A program made the position numbers and the translations under genes. A stretch of DNA of 20,453 nucleotides, from contig JAGGYV010000336.1 of the NCBI GenBank assembly GCA_021162325.1, positions 1-20,453 on the forward strand, read 5' to 3'. Positions 12,470 through 20,332 of the stretch are shown one piece after another. The notes below the pieces were generated by a model. The model saw nothing but the letters and a program-made list of their open reading frames with translations. It searched no databases and was not told where the DNA came from. Position 1 is the first letter of the stretch, and each line of letters starts with the position of its first letter. Source of the stretch: Desulfobacteraceae bacterium (GTDB taxonomy: Bacteria; Desulfobacterota; Desulfobacteria; Desulfobacterales; Desulfosalsimonadaceae).

Positions 12470-14929
12470 TCACACATCGGCAACCACAATGTCCGAATCA
12501 TCCAGACTTTCTTTGTTAAATTTATAGGCATGATTGATCAGCGGTTTGTCGTCGCTCTCAACGATTGAATGCTTAATAACTTCATCCATATGTCCTACCG
12601 GAATAATAGTTAGCTGTTTGACCACACTGGCAGGGATGTCAATGATATCCCGCTCGTTTTCTTTGGGAATCAGCACTTTTTTAATCCCCCCCCGGTGGGC
12701 GGCCAAAATTTTTTCTTTCAGTCCGCCGATGGGAAGGACCCGGCCACGAAGGGTTATTTCACCGGTCATGGCCACATTCCGGTCTATCGGAAGTTTGGCC
12801 AGTGCCGAGATAATGGCCGTGCACATAGCAATACCAGCGGACGGACCATCTTTTGGAATCGCTCCTTCCGGCACATGAATATGAATGTCTAATTTTTCGT
12901 AAAATAGCTGATCAATATTAAATTGTTCGGATCTGGAGCGAACATAGCTGATGGCGGCTTTAGCGGACTCTTTCATCACGTCCCCCAGTTTGCCGGATAC
13001 GGTGAATTCGCCTTTACCTGGCATGGTGACCGTTTCCACACTCAGGAGTTCTCCGCCGAACTGTGTCCAGGCAAGGCCCGTGACAATACCGATCTGATTA
13101 TTTTTTTCCACCAGGCCGAAATTCTGTCGTCCGGGTCCCAGATATTTTTCAACTGTTTTTGAAGAAATGGGGATGACCTTGTTTTTGATATCCTTTTTGT
13201 TCTTGAGCAGATCTTTCGCCACTTTGCGACAGATGGAGGCAATTTCCCGTTCAAGACTCCGCACGCCGGCTTCACGGGTATAGCTCCGGATAATCGTATA
13301 AATCGAATTTTTGGAGAATATGATTTTATCCTTTTTAAACCCGTTTTGTTCAATCTGTTTGGGTACCAAAAAATTCCTGGCGATATGATATTTTTCAACT
13401 TCCGTATATCCGGAAAGACGGATAATTTCCATCCGGTCCTGCAGCGGCAACGGGATATCCGGCAATGTGTTGGCCGTGGTGATAAACATGATATCAGACA
13501 AATCATACTCCACATCCAGATAATGGTCATTAAAAGCGTAATTTTGTTCCGGATCAAGTACTTCTAAAAGAGCGGCCGACGGATCGCCCCTGAAATCCAT
13601 GCTCATTTTATCGATTTCATCCAGGCAAAAAACAGGGTTGTTGACATTGACTTTTTTTAAAGACTGGATAATTTTACCGGGCATGGCGCCGATATAGGTT
13701 CGGCGATGTCCCCGGATTTCAGCTTCATCCCGGACCCCGCCCAAAGATAACCTGACAAATTTTCGACCGGTGGCCCTTGCAACAGATTTAGCCAGAGACG
13801 TCTTGCCGACCCCCGGCGGGCCGATCAGGCAGAGGATCGGTCCACGCAGTTTTTTTACCAGAGTTTGAACAGCGAGGTATTCAAGGATGCGTTCCTTGGG
13901 TTTTTTGAGCCCGTAGTGGTCTTCGTCCAGGATTTTTTGTGCCTTTTCAATGTCTTTTACGATCTTGCTTTTTTTTCGCCATGGAAGGCTGATCAGCCAG
14001 TCAATGTAATTCCGTACAACCGTCGCTTCTGCGGACATGGGCGTCATCCGTTTTAACTTTTTTAATTCCTGCTTGGCTTTACTGTTTGACTCCTTGGACA
14101 TTTTTTTATCTTTAATGCGTTTTTCAAGATCTTTTAATTCATCAGCTTCTGAATCATCTGATCCCATTTCTTTTTTAATGGCCCGCATTTGTTCATTGAG
14201 ATAATAGGTTTTCTGGTTTTTCTCCATTTGTTCTTTGATGCGCGTTTTGATCAGTTTGTCGGTTTCCAGGATAATGATTTCCTGTTTAATCAATTCAATT
14301 AAGTGGGTGAGGCGTTCACTGATAGCGGTGGTTTCCAGCAAAGACTGATTTTCTACCGTTTTAAAGGAAAAATGACCGGCAACGGTGTATATCATTTTAG
14401 CTGGATCAGAAATAGCGGCAATGTTCTTGATCGTGTCTTTCGAAAAATTTTTATTTAATCGTGCGTAGTCTTTTAACAGGGCATTAATATTTCTAAAAAA
14501 TGTTTCTTTTTCACTGATATGAATTTCAGGTTCTGCAATTATTTCAATGTTCACTTCAAAAAAACGGTCATTTGCTTTGAACTCGACAATACGGGCACGA
14601 TATTTTCCTTCAACAACGGTTTTTACGGTTCCATCCGGAAGCCGGAGCATTTGCAGAACTTTGGCAATGGTTCCGATTCGGTTGATTTCATTTTCCTTGG
14701 GTGTCTCTTTTCCCGCATCCGATTGAGTGGAGAGAAGAATATATTTTTCTTCTGAATTCATGGCTTCTGAAATGGCATTGATGGACTTTGATCTTCCCAC
14801 GAAAAGCGGGGATACCATGTGCGGGAATACAACAATATCGCGCAGGGGCAGCAGGGGAAGTGTTATGGGTGTTTGATTTCCGTCGCCTGATGAATCATCC
14901 GGTCTGAAAATTTTAGGTATATGTATCAT
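12470..14929 (-). CDS. lon: ATP-dependent protease Lon
   Basis: An 819-aa cytoplasmic AAA+ serine protease that degrades misfolded and selected regulatory proteins. The N-terminal LAN substrate-binding domain starts at ITLPLLPLRDIVVFPHMVSPLFVGR (about residues 22-46). A charged coiled-coil region (about 245-310) precedes the AAA+ module with Walker A GPPGVGKTS (about 368-376) and Walker B FCLDEIDKM. The C-terminal protease domain has the catalytic Ser697 in DGPSAGIAM and Lys738 in GGLKEKIL, the Ser-Lys dyad of the family. Length is normal. The ATG at 14929 has an AAGGAT ribosome binding site. The gene follows clpX, but a strong terminator separates them, so lon probably has its own promoter; I see no convincing sigma32 site. 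Confidence 0.97.
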   Translation of the reverse strand: MIHIPKIFRPDDSSGDGNQTPITLPLLPLRDIVVFPHMVSPLFVGRSKSINAISEAMNSEEKYILLSTQSDAGKETPKENEINRIGTIAKVLQMLRLPDGTVKTVVEGKYRARIVEFKANDRFFEVNIEIIAEPEIHISEKETFFRNINALLKDYARLNKNFSKDTIKNIAAISDPAKMIYTVAGHFSFKTVENQSLLETTAISERLTHLIELIKQEIIILETDKLIKTRIKEQMEKNQKTYYLNEQMRAIKKEMGSDDSEADELKDLEKRIKDKKMSKESNSKAKQELKKLKRMTPMSAEATVVRNYIDWLISLPWRKKSKIVKDIEKAQKILDEDHYGLKKPKERILEYLAVQTLVKKLRGPILCLIGPPGVGKTSLAKSVARATGRKFVRLSLGGVRDEAEIRGHRRTYIGAMPGKIIQSLKKVNVNNPVFCLDEIDKMSMDFRGDPSAALLEVLDPEQNYAFNDHYLDVEYDLSDIMFITTANTLPDIPLPLQDRMEIIRLSGYTEVEKYHIARNFLVPKQIEQNGFKKDKIIFSKNSIYTIIRSYTREAGVRSLEREIASICRKVAKDLLKNKKDIKNKVIPISSKTVEKYLGPGRQNFGLVEKNNQIGIVTGLAWTQFGGELLSVETVTMPGKGEFTVSGKLGDVMKESAKAAISYVRSRSEQFNIDQLFYEKLDIHIHVPEGAIPKDGPSAGIAMCTAIISALAKLPIDRNVAMTGEITLRGRVLPIGGLKEKILAAHRGGIKKVLIPKENERDIIDIPASVVKQLTIIPVGHMDEVIKHSIVESDDKPLINHAYKFNKESLDDSDIVVADV

Positions 14930-14945
14930 AGGATTTAATGATCCT
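14930..14945 (-). promoter_or_regulatory. Hairpin covering the lon ribosome binding site
   Basis: Immediately 5' of the lon ATG the mRNA reads AGGAU-CAUUAA-AUCCU, a perfect 5-bp stem whose 5' arm is the Shine-Dalgarno sequence. An alternative pairing, AUCAU with AUGAU, involves the start codon. Either would hide the start site; possible temperature-sensitive control is inference. Confidence 0.4.
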
Positions 14946-15047
14946 TTTTAAACTGTTTTTAACAATGGAAAAAACTCTTTTCTGTGATAATGACAAACGC
15001 GCATAAATAAACTAAGCACAATGCCTGAAGGAGGCAAGTTTAATTTC

Positions 15048-15097
15048 AAAAAAAAGGCACCTCAAAAACTGATGTTTAATCAGGTTATTGAGGTGCC
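15048..15097 (-). terminator. Strong intrinsic terminator after clpX
   Basis: On the minus strand a 10-bp stem GGCACCTCAA/TTGAGGTGCC (15056-15065 with 15088-15097), with an inner CTGAT/ATCAG helix, is followed by eight T. It lies about 110 nt after the clpX stop and separates the tig-clpP-clpX unit from lon. Confidence 0.92.
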
Positions 15098-15207
15098 GGA
15101 TGAGCTATTTGTTTTGTAAGCGTACACAGGACACCGTATCTACAGCACCCTGCAAACGCTTACATCTCAGATAGTCATTATAAAAGTGTACCTTTTTTAG
15201 AAAAAAC

Positions 15208-16455
15208 TTATGCCTGTTTTTTTGAATTTTCATATAATAAAATAGGATCTTCCTTGTTGAGGATAACTTCTTCACCAACAACACATTCTTTGACGCCGCC
15301 GATGGACGGCAGTTCATACATAATATCCAGCATTGATGATTCAAGGATTGCCCGAAGTCCACGCGCGCCGGCTTTTCTTTTTACGCTTTCGCTGGCAATT
15401 GCTGAAAGTGCGCTGTCTGTAAATCTAAGATTAACGCCTTCAATCTCAAAAAGTTTTTGAAATTGTTTGATAATAGCATTTTTAGGCAACGTCAGGATTT
15501 TAATCAGTGCCTCTTCATCCAGTTCCTGAAGGGTTGCCACAACCGGCAGGCGGCCCATAAATTCAGGAATCAGGCCAAATTTAATCAGGTCTTCGGTTTC
15601 AATCATTTTTAAAATTTCACTGGCGCTTTCTTCTGTCTGACTGATAACTTTAGCGCCAAAGCCCATTAGTTTGGATCCGAGGCGGCGCCGGATAATCTGA
15701 TCCAGACCGGTAAAGGTACCGCCGCAGATGAAAAGGATATTAGATGTGTCAACTTTGACAAAATCCTGTTGGGGGTGCTTTCGGCCGCCTTTGGGGGGGA
15801 CGCTGGCGGTTGTTCCCTCGATGATTTTCAGCAGCGCCTGCTGAACCCCTTCGCCGGAAACATCCCGGGTGATTGACGGGTTGTCCGACATTTGTGAAAT
15901 TTTGTCAATTTCATCGATGTACACAATCCCGCGTTGGGCTTTTTCCACGTCATAATCCGCATTCTGAAGAAGGGCCAGAACAATATTTTCAACATCTTCA
16001 CCAACATAACCGGCCTCTGTCAGGCTTGTCGCATCTGCTATGGTAAACGGTACATTTAAAAACCGTGCCAGTGTCTGGGCCAGGAGGGTTTTACCGCATC
16101 CAGTGGGGCCGATTAAAAGGATATTGCTTTTCTGTATCTCCACTTCATCCGTATTAACAGTCGTTTCCAGACGTTTGTAATGATTATGAACCGCAACGGA
16201 AAGAACTTTTTTGGCATGGTCCTGTTGAATGACATATTCATCCAGTTTTTCTTTAATCTCAGCCGGTGCCAGTGTCTGTCCGGCAAGGCCCGTGTCTTTG
16301 CTACTTTCTTCTTCAATAATTTCGCTGCAAAGCTGGATGCATTCATCGCATATGTAAACCGCAGGACCGGCAATTAGTTTTTTAACTTCCTGCTGATTTT
16401 TTCCACAAAATGAGCAGAAAAGATTATCCGTCGTATCATCGCCTTTATTTGCCAT
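15208..16455 (-). CDS. clpX: ATP-dependent Clp protease ATP-binding subunit ClpX
   Basis: A 415-aa AAA+ unfoldase that recognises tagged substrates and feeds them to ClpP in the cytoplasm. The N-terminal zinc-binding domain has CSFC (16-19) and CDEC (about 36-39). The AAA+ core shows Walker A GPTGCGKTLLAQ (about 119-130) and Walker B IVYIDEIDKISQM. Sensor and pore-loop regions are typical, including AGYVGEDVEN. The ClpP-docking loop reads LMGFGAKV, so the usual IGF tripeptide is MGF here, a conservative change. The ATG lies 1 nt after the clpP stop, and its GGAGG ribosome binding site is inside the last clpP codons, so the two are translationally coupled. Length is normal. Confidence 0.97.
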   Translation of the reverse strand: MANKGDDTTDNLFCSFCGKNQQEVKKLIAGPAVYICDECIQLCSEIIEEESSKDTGLAGQTLAPAEIKEKLDEYVIQQDHAKKVLSVAVHNHYKRLETTVNTDEVEIQKSNILLIGPTGCGKTLLAQTLARFLNVPFTIADATSLTEAGYVGEDVENIVLALLQNADYDVEKAQRGIVYIDEIDKISQMSDNPSITRDVSGEGVQQALLKIIEGTTASVPPKGGRKHPQQDFVKVDTSNILFICGGTFTGLDQIIRRRLGSKLMGFGAKVISQTEESASEILKMIETEDLIKFGLIPEFMGRLPVVATLQELDEEALIKILTLPKNAIIKQFQKLFEIEGVNLRFTDSALSAIASESVKRKAGARGLRAILESSMLDIMYELPSIGGVKECVVGEEVILNKEDPILLYENSKKQA

Positions 16456-16456
16456 A

Positions 16457-17071
16457 TTAGGCCTCCGATTCTATGATTTTATCAAGATCGTCACGGTTGT
16501 TGATCACATGGTCGATGAGTCCGTATGCACACGCTTCATCTCCTGACATGAAAAAATCGCGATCCGTATCGATTTCTATTTTTTTAATATTCTGATTCGT
16601 ATGATGTGCCAATATGTTATTTAATTTACCACGCAAACGGATGATCTCTTCTGCCTGAATTTTGATGTCCGATGCCTGGCCCTGGGCCCCGCCCATGGGT
16701 TGGTGAATCATGATACGGGAGTTGGGCAGGGAATACCGTTTTCCGTTGGCACCGGCTGCGAGTAAAAGCGCCCCCATGCTGGCCGCCTGACCAATACAGA
16801 CGGTGGTAATGTCCGGTTTGATATACTGCATGGTATCATAAATTGCCATTCCTGAAGTAACAGACCCCCCCGGAGAATTGACATAAAAATTAATATCTTT
16901 GTCCGGATCTTCTGATTCGAGGAACAGCATTTGAGCAATCATGAGGTTCGCCATATCATCATTTATTGCAGTGCCGAGGAAAATGATACGGTCCTTAAGC
17001 AACCTGGAATAAATATCATAGGCTCTTTCCCCTTTGCTGGTTTGTTCGATGACCATTGGAATTAATGGCAA
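16457..17071 (-). CDS. clpP: ATP-dependent Clp protease proteolytic subunit ClpP
   Basis: A 204-aa serine protease subunit that forms the double-heptamer chamber of ClpXP. The catalytic triad is Ser98 (GQAASMGALLL), His123 (MIHQPMGG) and Asp172 (DTDRDFFMS); spacing equals that of E. coli ClpP. The N-terminus IPMVIEQTSKGERAYDIYSRLL is the family's axial loop and start of the head. The start codon is TTG at 17071: a strong AAAGGAGG lies 6 nt upstream and no ATG is nearer than residue 6. A short propeptide, if any, is lacking compared with E. coli. It is cotranscribed with tig upstream and clpX downstream. Confidence 0.97.
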   Translation of the reverse strand: MPLIPMVIEQTSKGERAYDIYSRLLKDRIIFLGTAINDDMANLMIAQMLFLESEDPDKDINFYVNSPGGSVTSGMAIYDTMQYIKPDITTVCIGQAASMGALLLAAGANGKRYSLPNSRIMIHQPMGGAQGQASDIKIQAEEIIRLRGKLNNILAHHTNQNIKKIEIDTDRDFFMSGDEACAYGLIDHVINNRDDLDKIIESEA

Positions 17072-17107
17072 TGTAAGCCTCCTTTAATTTTCGTCAACAT
17101 TATTTTT

Positions 17108-18442
17108 TTATTCAGAAGCAGCGTCAGATACTTTATCCGGATCAGCCGCTTCAGGTTCGACTTCTTCAATTACTGCTTTTGCAATTATAAGATCAAACAC
17201 CTTTTTTTCAAGTAGGGCATGTTTGAACCCTTCAAGCTTGTCCGCGTTTTTTTGATAGTAATCTTTTATAAAATCAACTGGTTGCCTCACTGTTTTCGAA
17301 AGAGATTCATATTCGGTATTTAATTCTTCTTCCGGCAATTCCATTTTTTCCTGCTCAATAATTTTACTTAAGAAAAGGTGCCGCCGGACCTGATTTTCCG
17401 CAACATCCCGATATTGTTCTTCCAGTTTTTCACGGGAAAGGCCTAATTGGTCCAGGGTCACATTGCTTTGAGAAAATCTCATTTCAGTGTCTGCAATGAT
17501 ACCGTCAAGTTCAAATTTTACCAGCGTATCCGGGAGTTCAAATTTTTCGGTCAGCAGTTTTTCAAATATCTGCTCCTGTATTTCCTGATCGGAACGCTTG
17601 TCATACCCTTCCTGGAGATTTTTCCGGATCGCATCTTTAACATCTTCTAATGTCTCAAAATTCCCCAGTTTTTTAGCCAGTTCATCATTGGCCTCCGGAA
17701 GTACCTCCTGGCGAAGTTCCTTGAGTGTCGCAGTAAATATGATTTCAAGGTTGGCCAGATCCTTGTTGTGATAATCTTCAGGAAAAGTAACTGGAAATTC
17801 TTTTTTTTCGCCGGGTTTCATTCCGATAATCTGTTTGTCAAATTCTTCAGATATCATCTTTTGGCCAATTTTAAGGGTAAAGTTGTCCGTTTTCTGGGTC
17901 TGCTCAAAGGGTTGGCCGTCTTTTAGTCCTTCATAGTCAATGATCGCGTGATCCCCATCAACAGCGGCCCGATTCTCTTCAATGGGCTGGGATTCCGATA
18001 GCTGCTTCTGAAGTAATTCTATCTGTTTATCCACTTCCGTCTCTGACATTTTATAGAGGGTCTTTTTTATTTCAACCCCTTTAAAATTGATGTCAGTCAG
18101 TTTCGGCTTCAGTTCCATGGTGATGTCATAAATAAACGGGCCATTGGGATCCAGTTTGGGCGGATCAATGTCTGGCGTTCCGATAAATTCAAGAGATTCC
18201 TGTTTAACCGCATCGATAAATGTATTCTGAATTAATGCATTGGTGACATCTGCGTGTACATCTTTATGAAACATTCGTTCCAGTACGGAACGCGGTGTTT
18301 TGCCCGGTCTAAAGCCTTTGACCTTAGCATTTTTTTTGAGTTTAAGATAGGCGGAGTCCAGTTCCTTGGCAACATCTGCCTGGAGAACCTGAATCTGTAC
18401 TTTCTTTTTAACTGAACTGATATCTGTAACTGTTACTTCCAT
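17108..18442 (-). CDS. tig: Trigger factor (ribosome-associated chaperone and peptidyl-prolyl isomerase)
   Basis: A 444-aa chaperone that binds the ribosome exit site and shields nascent chains. The N-terminal ribosome-binding domain (about 1-115) carries GFRPGKTPRSVLERMF, the docking signature. The FKBP-type isomerase domain (about 150-235) includes GDHAIIDYEGLKDG, ISEEFDKQIIGMKPGEKKEF and VTFPEDYHNKDLA. The alpha-helical C-terminal substrate-binding arms fill the rest, ending in an acidic tail. The ATG at 18442 is preferred to a longer TTG frame because GAGAGGA lies 8-9 nt upstream and the conserved domain begins at MEVTVTDIS. clpP follows after 36 nt; the tig-clpP-clpX order is conserved in many bacteria. 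Confidence 0.96.
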   Translation of the reverse strand: MEVTVTDISSVKKKVQIQVLQADVAKELDSAYLKLKKNAKVKGFRPGKTPRSVLERMFHKDVHADVTNALIQNTFIDAVKQESLEFIGTPDIDPPKLDPNGPFIYDITMELKPKLTDINFKGVEIKKTLYKMSETEVDKQIELLQKQLSESQPIEENRAAVDGDHAIIDYEGLKDGQPFEQTQKTDNFTLKIGQKMISEEFDKQIIGMKPGEKKEFPVTFPEDYHNKDLANLEIIFTATLKELRQEVLPEANDELAKKLGNFETLEDVKDAIRKNLQEGYDKRSDQEIQEQIFEKLLTEKFELPDTLVKFELDGIIADTEMRFSQSNVTLDQLGLSREKLEEQYRDVAENQVRRHLFLSKIIEQEKMELPEEELNTEYESLSKTVRQPVDFIKDYYQKNADKLEGFKHALLEKKVFDLIIAKAVIEEVEPEAADPDKVSDAASE

Positions 18443-18653
18443 TGAAATATTCCTCTCTAAAGTAAATGTCTGACCCAACCCCTGTTAAGAGTCATGTAAT
18501 GGCTTGCAATTCATTTCAAAATATTCACTTTAGTCATTTATAGCGGATTTATTTAAAAGGTGGCGGTTGGTTGCCAGGCTTTGACTGCCATGATTTACGG
18601 AATTGGAAACACCATTTCGGTCTGGATATTTTTTGTCGCTTGTCGTTTATCGT

Positions 18654-18738
18654 TGGTGCGAGAGGGGAGACTCGAACTCCCATTCCTTGCGGAACTGGAT
18701 CCTAAGTCCAGCGCGTCTGCCAATTTCGCCACTCTCGC
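18654..18738 (-). tRNA. tRNA-Leu (UAG)
   Basis: On the minus strand the acceptor GCGAGAG pairs with CTCTCGC. The D-arm is GGCGAAATTGGCAGACGC, the anticodon arm CTGGA-CTTAGGA-TCCAG gives anticodon TAG, the long variable arm TTCCGCAAGGAA is typical of class II tRNAs, and discriminator A and CCA are encoded. It lies about 210 bp upstream of tig on the same strand and might share a transcript with it; 18479-18653 between them shows no gene. Confidence 0.96.
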
Positions 18739-18866
18739 TTTGGATTTTATTTTCTTTATTTTCCTGTTTTTTTTGAGTAAAAAAAAATTGATGACAGTAA
18801 AAGAGCGATTGTTTTTTTTAATGCCATCAACCTATTGAGATTATAACCAAATATATTAGTAGCAAC

Positions 18867-18895
18867 TTGATTTTTGATAAAATAGTATCTATTTA
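18867..18895 (+). promoter_or_regulatory. Possible promoter of the amidase gene
   Basis: TTGATT (18867-18872), a 17-nt spacer and TATTTA (18890-18895) precede the amidase ATG by about 20 nt. Both boxes deviate from consensus, but the spacing is ideal. Confidence 0.4.
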
Positions 18896-18916
18896 TAGGG
18901 GTGTCAAGGAAAATCT

Positions 18917-19690
18917 ATGCAAGCACTTGATATGATGAAAATTGAAAGAAACAATAAAAAATCTGGTGTTTTGACTATTCTTTTATTGCTGTTGATCGTT
19001 TTATTCATTGGTTCAGTGAGCTTATCCCATGCTGAAGAAAAAGTTTCCAAATCAGTCAGCATCAGAACCATTGTCATTGATCCGGGACATGGGGGCTATG
19101 ATACTGGGGGGCAGGGTCCGGGTGGCAGCATTGAAAAAGAGCTGACATTAAATTTTGCGCAAATTATAGCAAAAGAACTGAAGCCACAGTATACAGTGGT
19201 GTTAACCCGCAATGGAGACTATCAGGTGAACCTGATGCGGCGGGCGTCTGTTGCCAACCATCACCGTGCAGATTTGTTTATCAGCATTCATGTCGGCGGC
19301 GGTAGCCGGTATCAGAGGGATGCCTGGTCGGTTTTTTATTATAAAAAAACAGATTCGTCCGAAGGAGGAATGCGCCCGGAAATAATTTTTCGGGAGAGTG
19401 TTGAAGATCTGCAATTAAATTGGGATCAGATTCAGCTCCGGCACCAGAAAGAAAGCCGGGCTTTGGCCGGATGCATGAAAACACAGCTTGTTGGGCATCC
19501 GGATATCCGGGAAGTGACAGTTGCAGGGATGGCCCTACGCGTTCTGGAAGGCCTTGACATGCCGGCAATTGTCATTGAAACCGGGTATTTGACAAATCCA
19601 AAAACAGAAAAGCAGTTAAATGATGTTTCTTTTTTGACTGATGTTGCGAAGCGGATTAAAAAGGGGATTGATATATATCTAACCCGTTAA
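18917..19690 (+). CDS. Exported N-acetylmuramoyl-L-alanine amidase (Amidase_3)
   Basis: A 257-aa zinc amidase that cuts the bond between N-acetylmuramic acid and the peptide stem, acting on peptidoglycan outside the inner membrane. A basic N-terminus and hydrophobic stretch (residues about 18-36) end in SHA-EE, a plausible signal peptidase site after residue 39. Zinc ligands are His58 (DPGHGG), Glu73 (SIEKELTL) and His125 (FISIHVGG); the catalytic Glu221 lies in IVIETGYLTN. The usual Asn after the second His motif (SIHxN) is Gly here. A helical insert (about residues 160-190) separates the last two motifs, where some amidases carry a regulatory helix. The start has an AAGGA ribosome binding site 6 nt upstream. 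No cell-wall-binding or AMIN domain is present. It looks like a single-gene unit. Confidence 0.92.
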   Translation: MQALDMMKIERNNKKSGVLTILLLLLIVLFIGSVSLSHAEEKVSKSVSIRTIVIDPGHGGYDTGGQGPGGSIEKELTLNFAQIIAKELKPQYTVVLTRNGDYQVNLMRRASVANHHRADLFISIHVGGGSRYQRDAWSVFYYKKTDSSEGGMRPEIIFRESVEDLQLNWDQIQLRHQKESRALAGCMKTQLVGHPDIREVTVAGMALRVLEGLDMPAIVIETGYLTNPKTEKQLNDVSFLTDVAKRIKKGIDIYLTR

Positions 19691-19698
19691 TTTGGGAG

Positions 19699-19747
19699 AA
19701 CGATTTTCCATTTCACCGCATCTACTGCGTCAAACTTGAAAATCGTT
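19699..19747. terminator. Long hairpin after the amidase gene
   Basis: AACGATTTTC (19699-19708) and GAAAATCGTT (19738-19747) form a perfect 10-bp stem with an inner CGCA-TCTAC-TGCG helix, 9 nt after the stop codon. Only a short T-run follows on the plus strand, so it is a probable transcript end structure rather than a canonical terminator. Confidence 0.45.
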
Positions 19748-19811
19748 TAATCCAGATAAAAGTAGCTGATTTTTTTTGCTTATGGTGAAAATTTGATGCA
19801 GAAAAATTGAC

Positions 19812-19976
19812 AAACTTGAAAAAAGTCAGATTCCGATGGCAAAGAAAAAAGTTTCACCATTCGTATAAAATTGGCAAGGCGCGCAAATCCTGAGTAATGA
19901 TTTGTACTCAGTGTACCATGAAGAAACGAAGGATGAAGCGTAACACAGAATTTGGACTTTTTGCGAAGCCATCAAA
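19812..19976 (+). repeat. MITE-like element copy C
   Basis: Third copy, same orientation as B and more diverged. It shares AAGTCAGATTCCGATGGCAAAG, the AAAATTGGCAAGGCGCGCAAA segment also present in A, and the right end GACTTTTTGCGAAGCCATCA. The left terminal repeat is badly eroded. It fills most of the gene-free stretch between the amidase and tRNA-Pro (19691-20031); no transposase is present. Confidence 0.8.
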
Positions 19977-20031
19977 AATATCAGCTTGATTGTTTGAAAA
20001 AAGGGTGGTAGTTACACCCCCATCATTATGT

Positions 20032-20108
20032 CGGGGCGTGGCGCAGTCTGGCAGCGCACCTGCTTTGGGAGCAGGGGGCCGTAGGTTCAAATCCTACCGC
20101 CCCGACCA
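20032..20108 (+). tRNA. tRNA-Pro (UGG)
   Basis: The acceptor CGGGGCG pairs with CGCCCCG. The D-arm is GCGCAGTCTGGCAGCGC, the anticodon arm CCTGC-TTTGGGA-GCAGG gives anticodon TGG, the T-arm is GTTCAAATC, and discriminator A and CCA are encoded. Confidence 0.97.
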
Positions 20109-20145
20109 CTTCTTTTGTTTAATTTCAAATAGTTATATTCTTTTA

Positions 20146-20176
20146 TCGCTACTGAAATGTGTAGCGAAAGTGTAGC
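20146..20176. repeat. Inverted and direct repeats just after tRNA-Pro
   Basis: TCGCTAC (20146-20152) and GTAGCGA (20161-20167) form a perfect 7-bp inverted repeat with an 8-nt loop. GTGTAGC is directly repeated at 20159-20165 and 20170-20176, 11 bp apart, then CACCTTTTT. It could be the end structure of the tRNA transcript or remains of an integration event. I see no gene in 20177-20332. Confidence 0.4.
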
Positions 20177-20332
20177 ACCTTTTTGAATGCCGGATTGCTT
20201 GGTCATTTTCTGAAACTTCAAAGGTTTCAACTCTAACAGATATCAAAACTTTATCTTTTTATTTAGCAAAGTGAGAAATAAGATATTAATTTTTCTTATC
20301 TGTATAATCTTGAAAGTCGGATAAAACGTACA

